Assembly: GCA_023159155.1 (NCBI GenBank)
Contig: JAJNNX010000013.1
Coordinates: 868,001-932,000, forward strand
Origin: Ustulina deusta
Lineage: Eukaryota > Ascomycota > Sordariomycetes > Xylariales > Xylariaceae
Direction: 5' to 3'
Length of the DNA stretch: 64,000 nt
How positions within the stretch are numbered: the first letter of the stretch is position 1; every line of letters starts with the position of its first letter. The position numbers and the translations under genes were made by a program. Of the stretch, positions 1-12,800 are shown one piece after another. The notes beneath the pieces were generated by a model that did not search any database, was not told where the DNA came from, and saw only the letters and a list, made by a program, of their open reading frames with translations.

Positions 1-1729
1 TCATGGCTGGCCATTCTGTTCGCTGTGATGGCGGTTGGGTCTCAGTATCGGGATTCGCCCTACCACATCAGGACACGCGATTCTCAGAAATATGTTCAGA
101 TATCATTTCACTTTTTAAGGATAGGGAACTTTTTACTCCGGTGAGCCTGAACCTTACACACAAAGGGTACGACACTGACCTTATGGAAGCCCGAACCTCG
201 ACTCTATCCAGGCACTACTCCTCACAGGCTTCGTCCTTCTCAATGACATGAAGGCCGAAGCTTCGTGGGCCATCATCGGAATGACGTGCCGCCTAGCACA
301 ATCTCTTGGCCTTCACAGGACTATCACACAAGATGACACGACCCAAAATGAGACGTCTCTCAAGTCATTTGTTCGCCGCAAACTATGGTAAGACCAAGAT
401 GACGATTTATCCAAGTTGCCGGCCTAACGTTGCTCTAGGTGGACTTGCCAATGGCACGATACATTGACGTCGCTGTCCTTTGACCGGTAAGTGCTCACAC
501 GATGATCTTATGAACACATCCGAGCTGCGACTCATCACGGAATTTAGCCCGAACATGACAAACATACCATGCTGTCCGATTCCAACCTCACCAAATGCCG
601 CGGTTGAGGGCCTGTCATATCTCGAGATGATGTACCATCTGTGCGAATTAATTTCCAAGTGTCTCAACCCTGACACAATAGCTGATTACACATACCAATC
701 GATTATCGACAATTGTGAGGCCGTTGAATCCCTTAGGAGTATGGTATATCCGCAGCTTCGGAGCAAGGAAGCCTGCAAGAGTGTTCTCGACAAACTACAA
801 CATTATGCTACTCGTCTACACACGTCCTTTGTTGTGTCAGTCTGTTGTCGACCTGCGCTTCGTCGCGATTGTACCAGATTAAGCGCCGTGGAGCAAAAGA
901 CATTGTCTGACAAATGCAAGGCGAATCTCACAGAAACAGTGCGCATGTTTTTAGCCATGCATCAATTATCATTCATCCCCACTCGTAGCTGGGCGTTCAC
1001 CTATCATGGCCTATCGTCCGCTGTTCTTCTTGGGATACTCAATGAAACCAAACAAGATCGTGAGGTTAGACAGCTACATGGTGACTTAATAGCAGCCTTA
1101 TCCGCGGCAACGGCCAAGGAACAGGATAGCCCTTCTCCCGACCACATTCGGAAGACGGACAGAGACATTGAGCTTTCCGGGCCTCTTTCGAGAGCCCTCG
1201 CCGCACTAAGAAATATTTACGACTATGGTACCCTTCATGGCGTGACTGGAGTGAAGAGTGAGAGCGCATCGGGAACGCGTACACCAGTTAACCTCTCCAC
1301 TGCACAGAATCCCCAGGTACTGAACACCCAGACCCGCCCTCAACCCGGGTATGACAGGCACCAGGATGCTGCATTGGCAATGACGGAATTGCAAAGTAGC
1401 AATCCCCTCCAAGAGTATCCGAAGTAAGACACTATGCCAACAATGCTACGTAGTCCGCAACTAATATCCTCATTAGTCCTATTGCATACCAACCACACAT
1501 GGCTACGCCAGTTGGCCTTCCGGACCTGAGCCAGATCGATCCGTCAACGCTCGCCCCAATGGAGCTATATGACTCCATCTTTTGGGGTGAGTCGCTATTC
1601 GCCTTTGTTTCTCCATACATGTTGACGCTTGCAGAATCACCTGACCCTTTCTATAACGCCACGGATATGAATTTCGACTTCCTGCCCCGAGCAGCTCCCG
1701 GACAGTCGGGACAGCAGTACTATTTCTGA
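1..1729 (+). CDS. Zn2Cys6-type fungal transcription factor, 3' part (5' end outside window)
   Basis: Partial gene. Exons: <1-140, 190-387, 439-486, 548-1423, 1477-1586, 1635-1729, joined by GT..AG introns of 48-61 bp that keep one frame to the TGA at 1727-1729. The first visible residues (WLAILFAVMAVGSQY) and a later stretch (SWAIIGMTCRLAQSLGLHR) are typical of the fungal-specific middle homology region (Fungal_trans) found in binuclear-cluster regulators; SFDRP follows at the 439-548 join. The DNA-binding cluster must lie upstream of base 1, so its class is inferred. The C-terminal tail is polar and ends GQSGQQYYF. It converges with the permease gene at 2076-4127. A regulator beside a permease and an amidase suggests local control, but that is inference. 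Which pathway it regulates cannot be told. Confidence 0.85.
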
Positions 1730-2075
1730 AAACTCACAGATGATTGCTGCAGAACACCTATTGAATGTACCATTTGCGCACCTTGGTCGTGGGTTTGGGT
1801 ATGAATCCTTTTTAGCATCGGTCAATTTAATCGGGATAGGAAAAGGGGTGATGTTTTGGGAGTCCAGTCAATGATACGAATTTTGGTCTATTACGGATGT
1901 GTTTAAGCGTATTTGTGTTCCCTTCCACACTTGGGAAGGCCGTGTTGTCTCAATGCTGCGACATGTGTATAGTTGGGTTTCCTCTCGAACATCTGCACGG
2001 GTACATATGGCTTGAATACCATCCAAGGGCTCCATGTATATTGATTGTCCAGAGTAACACATATGTATTGTAAAT
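1730..2075. other. Short convergent intergenic region
   Basis: 346 bases between two convergent genes; presumably both 3' untranslated regions. I see no further gene, repeat or RNA in it. Confidence 0.5.
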
Positions 2076-3801
2076 TCATGCCATGTTTTCCTTGTCTTCG
2101 TCCTGCTGCACGTCCACGTCGAGCTCCGCCCTCCGCATACGTTCATGACGAGCCGTGAAATACGAAAGTCCTCCCGTCCAAATGACCAAAGCGATGGACA
2201 CGGCGATCATGGCCCACATACCTCTCTGGATAAGTTACTGTCAGCGTTCTGGTCATACTCCACTTGAGATACCGATGAATCTATTTATGAAGGGAAGAAA
2301 GATAAAAACAAAACGACAGGAGGGAGGAGAGGGGGGCATCATATAGTAAGGGTGAACCAGTAAAATGTGTGACTGTTCGTCTATGGCGAGCATCCTGACG
2401 TACCGTAAACCAAGGGGCCATCGAAGCCCCGTAAAACACAATAGTCCACCACGCATTAATCACGTTGCTGCCTAGATTCATGCCAGCAAGCACGATGGCG
2501 CGGAACATGTGATCCTCATAGCGCAGCGTGTCGTTGGCCCACGCAAAGAACGTCGCCTGGCACGCGTACACGGCCCCGGCCCAGTAATACGCGCCGAAGA
2601 CCATGGGCGTGGACAGCGAGGCGTCCGGGTAGTGCGCGGCGGCGAGGATAAGCGCCGACGTCACGACACCCGTGACCCCAATGAAGTACCCCACGAGATA
2701 CCTCTTCCCGTTCAAGAAATCCGTCAGCGTCGCCCAGAACAGCGTCGACACGATCCCCGCGGCCGGCACGCCCGTTGGGTAGTTGTTCAGCTGCGCCACG
2801 CTGTACTCGTATCGAGGATGGCTCTTCATGTACAGCGCCAGCAACGCGTTGGAGCTGAACGACTCCGTCTCTCCCGCGATGATCCACAGGACCATGAATC
2901 CCCAGAAGAACCGCGACGTCAGGACGCACCGGACGAACGACCAGGACCACGGCGCGCGGTCTTCGACCGGCGGCACTCGCGACACGGCGAGGGCCTTTTG
3001 CGCCGGCGTCAGGTAGAATGCCTGCGTAGTCGCCGGCGTGTCTGGGAAGAACACGAAGCCGTAGATCGCGATCGGCAGCGTGACAAGCCCATCGATTCTT
3101 GGCGCGCGCATTATTAGCGTGTTGCTCATTGTCATGGGTAATACGACGACACGGAGAAAACCGCGGCCGAAGGCTCGATTCCGCCGAATTAGACTTGGGA
3201 AAGGGGGCAATCGATTCCTTCGGGGAATAGAAAGGCGCTGGGGAATAATGGATCACGGGGAAGAGGAAAAGGGGGGGAAGACTTAGGTACTTAAAGTTTT
3301 CCTTACATGAACAGCCACCTCCACCCACTCAGCCCATGCCGCCCGTTCAGGGACGACTGGATGCCCGTCTGGATGTAGCCCCCGATCATGGTCCCGGCCA
3401 GCCCCGAGGCAGTGAAGATGCCGGACCGCTTCCCGAGCTCCCGCTCGGTGTACCACGACCCGAGGATGTAGTGCGTGCCGACGAACGTCGTGGCCTCGGC
3501 CACGCCCTGGAAGAAGCGGATGGCGGCGATGCTCTGCGGGTTGCGCGCCGACGCCGTCACCATCGTCAGCCCCGCCCACACCACCATGCAAGCCGGGAAG
3601 AAGACGCGCGGCCGCACATAGTGCAGAGACAGGTTCGCCGGCAGCTGGCCGACGACGTAGCCCGCCGTGAAGGCGGCCTGGATCTGGTTCAGCTCGTTGC
3701 CGACGAAGTGGAGCTCCTCCTTCATGCCCGAGACGTAGGCATTGTTGAGGTTGGAGCGGTCGAGCTGCGCCGGGCAAAGCTGAAGTCAGCAAATTACAGC
3801 G

Positions 3802-3839
<38 letters not shown>

Positions 3840-4127
3840 TTATATTCGGTTTCGATGAATCCATCCGGTCGCATGGAACTCGGCCCTGGATAAACAGAAG
3901 GGTAAAAAGCTCTCATGGCGAGGCGGGAAATCTCGGCCACCGTGCATTGTCTGTCTGTCTGTCTGTTTGGCTTTTCTTGCCACGATATTACTACTCACAT
4001 AATTCGTGAAATAACTCAGGCAGCAGAAGGTCAGGATGAAAAAGTCGATCTTCCGCACTAGCTGCTTCTCGCCCGGTTTATACTCGACGTGGAAATAGTC
4101 GCGCAATTTGGCCCTCAGCGCCGCCAT
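2076..4127 (-). CDS. MFS permease of the anion:cation symporter (allantoate/pantothenate, Dal5-like) family
   Basis: Four exons on minus: 4127-3999, 3764-3307, 3097-2404, 2225-2076; 476 residues, close to the usual 480-520. The joins restore family motifs: FTNY/LDRSNLNNAYVSGM across intron 1, and WRWLFIIDGLVTLPIA across intron 2. The N-terminus (KLVRKIDFFILTF-like) and the central loop with YLTPAQKALAVSR are also typical of the ACS family (Dal5, Tna1, Liz1 relatives). These plasma-membrane symporters import allantoate, ureidosuccinate, nicotinate, pantothenate, dipeptides or similar anions; the substrate cannot be read from sequence. The ATG at 4125-4127 was chosen over an in-frame one at 4247 because the upstream extension is Arg/His-rich and unlike the family. 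Intron 1 (234 bp) holds a TG repeat and a GTCT repeat. It is divergent from the amidase at 5541 across 1.4 kb. Confidence 0.9.
3810..3836. repeat. (TG)n microsatellite inside permease intron 1
   Basis: An uninterrupted TG dinucleotide run of about 26 bases, in the first intron of the minus-strand permease gene. A short GTCT tetranucleotide run follows in the same intron near 3950-3967. Confidence 0.95.
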
Positions 4128-5540
4128 GGCGACAAGACGATGATGATGCCTTCGGAGCCCGGCGCGGCGACTTGACCGGGTACGCGGCTCGCTAGGAAGA
4201 CGACGATGGTAATGACGGATTTTCAATGGCAAATTAGTCCCGTTCATACATCCACGTTAGGAGGAGGTCGAGACCTGGGTATTTATGTCCCTCCGTCTTA
4301 GACGGGGTATTTCTATCTACACGTTCTATCTACACGTAGATAGGCTTGGTGGGGTGAGAATCGACCCTTGTTCTCTCAGACGACAAGGTACCCTATCTAA
4401 GTATACTAGGTACTTATCTATCCAGTGGGCTAGGTAAGCTTAAGTAAGTACTGAGTGTTACGCTGACTGTCGACTAATCGAATTTCTGGGCACGGCTTTA
4501 CCACGTTTTCCTGGCTGGTAGAGCTACGAGTTTAGATACATGTAAGTGGTTTGTTTATGCTGGGACAGCGTACAAGGAGTAGAAGAGCTCTGTCCCGACA
4601 GCTTGGAGGTGGACGATTGAAATGTCACCTTGTGATTCGAAGATACAGATACAGATACAGTACCTACCTACCTACCTATACTATGTACCTATGCTACCTA
4701 CTTCTAGTTTACTTTACCCTCAATATCCGGAAAATTCGACATGAACTAGATAGGCAGGTCTACTCAGGGCTGTTTGTTGACTCTGTTTCCGGTTTTATGC
4801 TCTATAAATACAGTAATAATCCATGAGCTCACACGGTATACAATTTAGTGGGCTACTGCGTTCTGTTTCTCTCTCAGGCAGCCAGTATCTTGCTAGGTTG
4901 TCCCATGTACTTAATGCCCTGGGCCCGCGGGGTTTGAAACAACATGCAGCGCCCCCACAAGCTAGGATCCGACACTTTTTAAGTTATACCCGGGAAATAC
5001 CAGTACGCTAGGAACAGCATTATAACTTTGTATAGGTAGTAGGTATCGCTCTCGATCAATCGATTCAAGCGTGCATATTTATAGCAACTCGGCTACCCAA
5101 CTTCAGCAATAGCTACTTAGCTATAGGCCATCTAAATTATCCCCGCAGTTGGCAGGTAGACCAAGCATAACAGGGTCTGACATGTGGGCTCAGAGGAGGG
5201 GATTTGGAGAAACGGATCGAGATAACGGAGACCGACGATAGTACATATCGACGAACGAAGCCCGAGATGACCGATTCCGGCGGACGGTGCTGCCCTCCCT
5301 CAATGGGCGTAGATAGTGTCCGTGTATATACCATGCCTCTGCGGGGAACGGGTCGGCTAGAGCACGTTATCGCTCCATCAACCCTCGGCTCTAGCTCCAT
5401 TCTGTTCTATAAAATATTAGTATTCGTAGATACATATTCACCTATTTGCCTACATGCGCATCTCAGACGAATTCTCCCGGATTGACATGGTCAGTCAAAT
5501 CAGACTCACCACCCAATCGCTGTGATTCTCGCGAAGTGAA
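4128..5540. promoter_or_regulatory. Divergent intergenic region between permease and amidase
   Basis: 1.4 kb shared upstream region of two divergently transcribed genes. It contains a run of CCTA tetranucleotides at about 4657-4680 and several isolated copies of the same motif. A TATAAATA sits at 4803-4810, but it is too far from either start to be assigned. No ORF here looks coding. If the two genes are co-regulated, binding sites for the regulator at 1-1729 would be expected here; I could not single one out. Confidence 0.5.
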
Positions 5541-7354
5541 ATGGGAGGCACTTGGGAGGCGCTCGCAGCCAAAAAGCGCCAAGACTTGCTGAACTCAATC
5601 CCCGAGGAGTGGCGCATACCCGGTCGTCTGCTCCCTCCACAGAGCCAAGCAGACGTCACAGGATTTCCCGAGAGCTCGGGCTGGTTCACACAAGAAGAGC
5701 TGGATATCACAAATTCGACGGCACTGGAATTGGTTCCAAGACTCGCAAGCGGTGGTCTCAAGTCGGAGACGGTAACAAGGGCTTTCTGCAAGCGAGCAGC
5801 AGCGGCTCACCAGCTGGTATGAATCCGGACACGCGACTTAGTCGCACCATCTCTTCATGACGGAGAATTAACACGCATTGCCAGATCAATTGTCTTTCCG
5901 AGACATGCTTCGACCGGGCCATTGAAACCGCGAAGGCCTTGGACGAGCGTTTAGCCCAAGGGTTGGGACCAGTCGGCCCTTTTCATGGACTCCCCATTTC
6001 GCTGAAGGACAACTTCAATCTGCGAGGCCTAGACTCGACAGTCGGGTTCACATCGTTTGTAGGAGATCCCGCTCAAGATGACGCCGAGCTTGCCAGCCTC
6101 TTGATCAAGGCCGGGGCTGTGGTCTACGTGAAGACGAACGTGCCCACGGCCATGATGATTGCCGAGAGCGTGAACAACACATTCGGCCGGACTGTCAACC
6201 CGCTCAACCGGCAACTCACGAGCGGCGGGAGTTCGGGAGGTGAGTCGGCGTTGATCACATTCAAGGGCAGTCCGTTGGGCATCGGGACCGACATAGGAGG
6301 CTCGCTGCGCATCCCCGCCGCCTGCACCGGCATTTTTACACTTCGGCCCTCATTTGGCCGCTTCCCCACGTTGGGGTGCCGCTCAGGCTTGCCCGGCCAA
6401 GAGGCGGTGCAGTCGGTTAACGGCCCAATGACGCGCACCCTCGGGGATTTGGAGTACTACTGCAAGACGGTCGTCGGTTCCGAGCCCTGGCACGGCGACC
6501 CGCGCTGTCTGCCTATCCCCTGGCGCGATGTCACCTTGCCCCCGAGATTAAAAATCGCCGTCCTGTGGCACGACAGTATCGTCCTGCCAACCCCTCCCGT
6601 GACGAGAGCACTGCGGCACACTGTCGAGAAGCTGAGGGCTGCCGGGCATGAACTCATTGACTGGTCACCAGAAGATCATGAGCAGGGCGCCCAACTTTTA
6701 GACCGCATGTTCGTAGCTGATGGCGGTAAGTCAGTGTTCCGTGAGCTAGAGAGGACGGGCGAGCCATTGAGGCCGGAGATGGCAGCTTATGGAGCGGCGC
6801 GCGAGCTCGGAGGCTTTGAATACTGGCAGTTACATCTTGAACGTCAGAAATTCCAGAAACGGTATCTAGACCGGTGGAAGGAAGCGGGCATTGACGCTAT
6901 CCTGGCACCCGTCACCCCCTTTAGCAGTGTCGAACATGGGAAATTCAAACATGGTCAGTTCAACCCCCCCTCCCAACCCCCTGCCCCAGGGGGAACATTG
7001 TTCTTTTGGCAAAGGAAACCGGGCTAATAGCGGTCTCCAGTCGGATACACTGGGATCTACAATATACTGGATTATGCCGCCATGGCCTTTCCAACAGGGA
7101 TAACAGTAGACGGAGCGGTTGACGCACTCCAAGATGATGCACCTCAGCCTTTATCCGACTTGGATCAGGTGATCCGAAGTGAATGTACGGTATCCATTAA
7201 GCCAATATCTATACTTTCCTAGATTTGCTGACTCTTAGCAGACAACGCAACGGTCGTTCATGGGATGCCAGTCAATCTCCAATTGATAACGCAACGCTTA
7301 GAGGAGGAGAAATGCATAGAGATGTGCAAAGTAATCATAAAGGCATTAGACTAG
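5541..7354 (+). CDS. Amidase (amidase-signature family, acetamidase/fatty-acid-amide-hydrolase-like)
   Basis: Exons 5541-5816, 5885-6953, 7041-7184, 7242-7354; 533 residues, normal for fungal amidases. The signature region is intact: catalytic Lys133 (PISLKDNFN), Ser208 in the GGSSGG stretch and nucleophile Ser232 in GTDIGGS. The 75- and 24-residue spacings match those of FAAH-type enzymes. The C-terminal part (VGYTGIYNILDYAAMAFPTG, then PVNLQLITQRLEEEK) is also typical. These enzymes hydrolyse a carboxamide to acid plus ammonia; the substrate is not predictable. No signal peptide is visible, so it is probably cytosolic. It is divergent from the ACS permease and 0.9 kb upstream of the nickel permease. 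Import followed by hydrolysis of an amide as nitrogen source is a reasonable inference. Confidence 0.93.
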
Positions 7355-7692
7355 ATGACTTGTTTAATACGCCCCCGCCACTATATCGAAAACGATATAT
7401 AGTACTACTATGAGCTGCAAAACATCCAGTCTTGGTTATCTCCTTCACGGTTTTACCAGCTTTGCATATTCGTATGTTGATAAAGCTGTAGCATAGCATC
7501 CAAAGTCCAACATACAGGCCATGGGTGAGCACTTAAGCATACGTATAGCAGGACGATTCATCCGTGACCGAGTGTAGATTCACTGTTAGTTTGGCGTTCT
7601 ACACAAATTAGAGCTCTTATACCTCTCTATAGCTGTAGGTACGATTCCGCTGTCTTGTGAAAAGTTTATGCTAGCGCCGAAAACTGGGTTTG

Positions 7693-7731
<39 letters not shown>

Positions 7732-8274
7732 TACAGCTACGCCATTCAAATAGGAAGGTTGTAGATTTGACCAAACGCGATGACGTGAAGCTCCGCGCAG
7801 TTGTTTTGAAGCTGCCATCTCAGGCGGTCTTAGCAACAACAGTGACACCCACGCAACCTTATCTTGCTGGAAGCAAATCCCCCGGCATTTATCTTATCAA
7901 GCCATGTTCCTTAGCTCAAGCTTCAAGCCCTATCGCTGTGGGTTTAGTGGGGGAAATGGACACACGCAGGCGCAACATGAGGGGCTAAGAATGAGAACTA
8001 AGCTATATAATGCGAGTTAGAGAGGCTGTATGTAGTACAGGAAGAAGAAAGAACAAGAGTCACAATCTATGAGTTGACTCTCCTCCCTCGAATCTTTACT
8101 CCATCTGCTTCGAAATGATATAAGGGATGATTTTTGCTGGTATGAGATGCAGATCTACCCCATCATCAGATAGCAGTCCACTCGTTCCCCAGACCTGCTG
8201 GCTTATATAATTCAGGATAAGTCAGTTCCCCTCACCACCATCTAGGTATCTCGTCGAGAAAAACTCGCACCACG
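7355..8274. other. Intergenic region with a 37-base poly(A) run and a TATA candidate
   Basis: The stretch holds the 3' side of the amidase and the promoter of the nickel permease. A homopolymer of 37 A lies at about 7693-7729. A TATATAA at 8204-8210 lies about 65 bases before the permease ATG and is a plausible TATA element. Nothing else in it looks coding. Confidence 0.6.
7693..7729. repeat. Poly(A) homopolymer, 37 bases
   Basis: Uninterrupted A run on the plus strand. It could be slippage or the 3' tail of an old retroposed copy; I see no retrogene or target-site duplication beside it. The exact length is uncertain because such runs are error-prone in sequencing. Confidence 0.9.
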
Positions 8275-9534
8275 ATGCCTCGACCGGGATTCTGCCGCCT
8301 TCCGGCTCTGCCTGGGCGCCTCAAAGGCCTCCCGGCCCCGGTTCTGTATGTAATATCGCTCCTACTAGGCGTCAACGCAGTCATCTGGGCCGCAGTGGCC
8401 GTCGTGCTGCACTTCAACCCGGGGTTAGTCGGCGCCGCCGTGCTTTCGTATACCCTGGGGCTACGACATGCCCTGGATGCGGACCACATTGCCGCCATCG
8501 ACTTGATGACACGGCGGCTGGTCGCGTCGGGACAACGGCCTGTGACCGTGGGCACGTTTTTCAGCCTCGGCCACTCTACCATTGTCATCGTGACGTGCAT
8601 CGTCGTCGCGGCGACGGCCGGGGCTCTACGTGAACGCTTCGCGCGTTTCCAGTACGTTGGTGGCATCGTCGGGACGAGTATCAGCGCAGCCGTCCTGATC
8701 CTACTCTGCTTGGGGAACGGATGGGTGCTGTATCGCCTCATCGGCAAGCTACGCAAGGTGCTGAGGGAACCGGACCCGCACGGACCCGGGGATGGTGATG
8801 GTGATGATGGGATCGAGTCTAGGAATGACGATCAGGCCGTGCGAGATCTACAGCTCGACGGCCCCGGGTTTCTCGCTCACATGCTGCGCGGCTTCTTCCG
8901 TATCGTCGACCGGCCTTGGAAGATGTATCCCCTCGGGGTCCTGTTCGGACTCGGATTCGATACCAGCTCGGAAATCGCTATCCTAGGCATCGCCAGCGTG
9001 CAAGGCGCACAGGGAACGAGCCTCTGGATTATTCTCATCTTCCCTCTGTTGTTCACAGGTAGGCTAGAAACCAGCCCTTTCCCCAGCGTTCAGTCGGTCG
9101 CTTGAGGAGTTCCGCATTCTGACAAACTGCTAGCTGGTATGTGTTTAGTAGACACATCGGATGGTGCGCTCATGATGACGCTGTATACCTCGAAAGCATT
9201 CGCACGAGACAAAGTGGCCATCCTGTACTACTCCATTGTGCTTACCGGAATCACCGTGCTTGTATCTGCCTTTATTGGCATAATTCAGGTCCTCTCATTG
9301 GCACAGAACATCGCCCAGCCCCAGGGGAGCTTTTGGGACGGGCTCAGTGCAATTAGCGACCATTTCGAGATTGTTGGCGCAAGTATTGTCGGCGTCTTCG
9401 TTTTGGCAGGTGTAGGAGCAGTGGTTATATATCAACCATGGAGGCGAAGAATGGAGGAGCGCAGATCCCAAAGAATCCCTTCAGAGGTTCCCCGAGATCT
9501 CTTTTCAGACTTGAGCACAGTAGAGGCATCGTAG
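8275..9534 (+). CDS. High-affinity nickel permease (NiCoT family, NIC1-like)
   Basis: Two exons, 8275-9058 and 9134-9534; 394 residues. The family's metal-selectivity motif HX4DH is present in transmembrane segment 2 as His65..Asp70-His71 (RHALDADHIAAID). The other conserved motifs are also visible: LGHSTIV-type (SLGHSTIV), LGFDTSSEIAIL, and LFTAGMCLVDTSDGALM, the last restored exactly across the single 75-bp intron. The protein is a multi-pass plasma-membrane carrier that imports Ni2+ (sometimes Co2+). In fungi its main client is urease, so it supports urea use. A hydrophilic Asp/Gly-rich loop occurs around residues 165-185. It lies on the same strand as, and downstream of, the amidase. Family assignment is firm; the link to local nitrogen metabolism is inference. 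Confidence 0.95.
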
Positions 9535-9880
9535 ATGGGACTGCAGATAGATAGTTGGTAGAATCGGGTGTTGGGTTGTGGAAATTCTCCATGTATCATG
9601 ACGAGATGCGGTCACAGGTTTCAAGAGACAAGATGTGAGTGAGCAAATGAGTAAATGAGCCCAACCATACTGAGAAGCGTAAGTATGTGATATTATTGTA
9701 CCCCTTGTGTACAATGCAAAAGCAACGCATGCTCCAACACTCCGCCGCCTATGCTGTTATATAAAATCATCGCCAACTAAACTAACACAGAATCCCCGTC
9801 ATAACTATTCTAAATGAGAAGCGTGGTATCGTAATCAAATGTAGCATGTCTCGCGATGTAACACGAAATTGAAAACGTCG
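9535..9880. other. Short convergent intergenic region
   Basis: 346 bases between the ends of the nickel permease (+) and the calpain gene (-); both 3' untranslated regions. Nothing else seen. Confidence 0.5.
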
Positions 9881-12800
9881 TTATCTCGATTGTGGGCTGC
9901 AGTCAGTCATCGAATCCGGAGTCCGGATGGGCGTCGAGTCTGTCGAGTCGGTGACGTCGGACTTCGCAGCATCCACTATATCCTCCTCGCCATCGTCATT
10001 GCTGTGGTCTTCCGTGTCGGCAACGTTACCGTCATCCACAGCATCTTTCTTCTGTGCATCCTCGGCCGCCTGGCCGTCCATCTGCTTCTCCTCCTCGTCG
10101 ACATTGCTCCCATCACCTTTCTTCTCGTCGATCACCATCTTCTGCTTGATTACGGCAGTGCCATCAACTATCTCAAACTCCTCCGTGACCTCGTCCGCCA
10201 CCTTCTCCTCACGCCCACCGCTCGCGTTCATCTGAGCGTTGTCAATATCAGCAGCGCCTTTCTCGCCCATCCCACCCTCGGCGAGATCGCCACCTTCGAT
10301 GACGACGCGCAGATCCAGATCTTGGTCTTTCGAATACAGCCGGAACCCGACCATGCAAATAGCGTTCCAAGGGTCGGGGAGACTAGACTCCCCGTCGCTC
10401 TCCACCGCGTCTGTGGTAGTCGTTGTCGCGGGCTGTGGGGTGGCCATCCTGGGCTTCTTCGACATGTCATCCGACGAGTAGAGCAACTCCCAATCTTCAA
10501 CGGGACTGTCAGACGAATCGCAATCCGACGAATAAGCCGGTGCCGCGGGTTTCTTCTGCGTCACCTCGGGCTCCGGGGGTGTTGGCTGAGGAGGGTCACT
10601 GGAAACGGGAGGCGAAGGGTCCTCATCCTCTTTACTCTTATCCTCTTTGCTCTCGTTCTCTTTACTCTCGTTCTCTTTACTCTCGTCCTCTTTACTATCA
10701 TCCTCTTTACTATCATCATTCTCCTTGACAGAATCCGATTTATCGCTTTCAGGGGTAGCTGGCTGGCTTTCAGAAGAATCGGATCCTGCAGATGATTCGG
10801 GTTCGCCCGAACCTGTTTGGCTACTCTTGTCCTCGCTACGCATCGGCGTATCCGTTTGGACAGCTGCATCCTTGGGTTCCTCTTCTTCGTTCTTGCGCTC
10901 AGCCTCCTCAGCCTCCTTATGCTTCTTCTTCTTCGCCATTTCGGTCTCCTCTTTCGCCTTTCTCTTTGCATCTTCGGCTTCTCGTCGTCTGTCTCGCTTC
11001 TCTTGATTTTTCTTCGATTGCTTCTTGGTGATCTCTCGGTTGAGGTGGCGCTTCTCCCACATTTTGCGGCGCTCCTCCATACGAGATGTACTAGCTTTCT
11101 TCTGGTCCGACTTTTTGCGAAGGCTAGCAACATGTTCCATATGAGCAACACCCTTGCTATGCGCCAAATCGTAGGCATAGCCAACCTGGGCGAATTTATC
11201 ATTCTCCTCTCGTTTGCGGCATTCGCGCTTAACGATATCCTCAACGGACAGCATCTCGGTATCCCGTTCAGCAACGATACTGAGGAATACCGAATAGTCG
11301 CCCGGCTCCATTGAGGGGATCTCAATCGAAACTGAACGGCTCATCAGATAGTTGCCATGAGACCTGACAATATAATCCTCGCTGCCTGGCCGACCTTGCT
11401 CGTGGATACGGAAATGTAGTCGAAAGGAGTACTGCCCGTGAAGACCCTTGAAGTAGCGGTTATCAAGCTGCTGGAGGACAAGGACAAGTGGCGATTCCTT
11501 GGTCAGCTTGAAGTGAAATTTCTCATTCCACTGAGGCTTCCAGGGCACCTCCACGCCAATCCAGCGCTGGGAGCATTGCCAGTCGGCGTCTCGGAAAAGA
11601 CGAGTCCGGTCAAAATGTAGATACTTTTCTACCATATCCTCGAATCTTATCCAGAAGACTGAATCGTTGCCAAACTGATGACCGAGTTCTTCCTTGACGT
11701 CCTGGTTCCACTCCTTCGACCCATCGGACCACGGTCCCTCCCAGACTCCTTTTCGGATCTTTCCCCAAGGATTCCTGTAGCCTGTTAGTATAGGAGATAC
11801 TGCTAAAAAGCTTCGCTATCTTACCGGAGCTTCACGAGCCGTTCACCACTTTTCAGCGTTCGGGCGTCCATCACAACATATGCGTGGCCCTCGCGAATAC
11901 CGTTTCGGTCCCCGTAGCCGCCATCTAAGAGGCCGGTAGAACATCCGAAGAGGAACTCTTGATTGACCTTGCTTACTTCCTTCTCCCAGAACTCATCCAG
12001 GTCCAAGATATCTGAAGCCAAAAGCTCAGTCGTCACACCGCCAGTGAGGTCCTCAAGCCCCTCTCCGATCCAGCCTCCGGCGAGTGAACCGAAATCACCA
12101 TGAGCCTTGGCATAGGCCTTTTCGAACAAGGCGACCCATGTTTCATTCTGGTTCTTGCACTGTCCGAAGAAAAGTGCCTTAGAGCCAGTCTGATAGGTTT
12201 TGCGGTAATCCTTTTCGGGACTTTCGCGATCGATCTGGTTCATGAGATCGCGCTGCATGCTGGGAGAGTCCCAATTCGGCGAGGTTAGGTAGAGCTTGTC
12301 ATCAACAATCGAGTAGATCCATTCGCCATCCCGGTAAAAGACGAAGCCGTAGATTCCGACGCCTATACCCGACAGTTAGTTTATTCGTTCCACTTGATTC
12401 CATTTGAATGACAACCGACTTACGAGTATCGTACTCGACGCAGACGCGCTTGACCGCACCCTCGACATTCGCTAGTGCACTAAGACTTGCGATGTACCAG
12501 CAGTCGCCAAGAGCACCTTGTTTAATATCTGCGCCATCAATGTCTTTGAGAAACGTCGGCTTTTCAAAGACCTCATGAACACGCTTTACCGCCTTGGGGA
12601 CGGATGTAGTCGTGCTGTAGCGGGTGTTCGACATGTCGAACTTGCTAGAGCCCAGATAATTGAGGCAGTTGCCCTTGCCCATCTTCAAGTCCCAGTCCTA
12701 CGGCTTATTGTTAGCATACAATATGCGCGGTTCTCCCTAAATGGAGAGAGTTGAGTCAGGAAACTTACCAAGTCAAACCCAGGATCTCTGTATCGCGTAT

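Noticed and set aside
2509..3328. Arg-rich ORFs overlapping the ACS permease
   Set aside because: They are off-frame readings of GC-rich permease exons and have no domain pattern.
7693..7729. Poly(A) tail of a processed retrogene
   Set aside because: No intronless gene copy, poly(A) signal or flanking duplication was found next to the run.
10561..11325. Long overlapping ORFs opposite and in other frames of the calpain gene
   Set aside because: They are shadows of repetitive Lys/Glu/Ser-coding sequence; the calpain frame alone shows family motifs.
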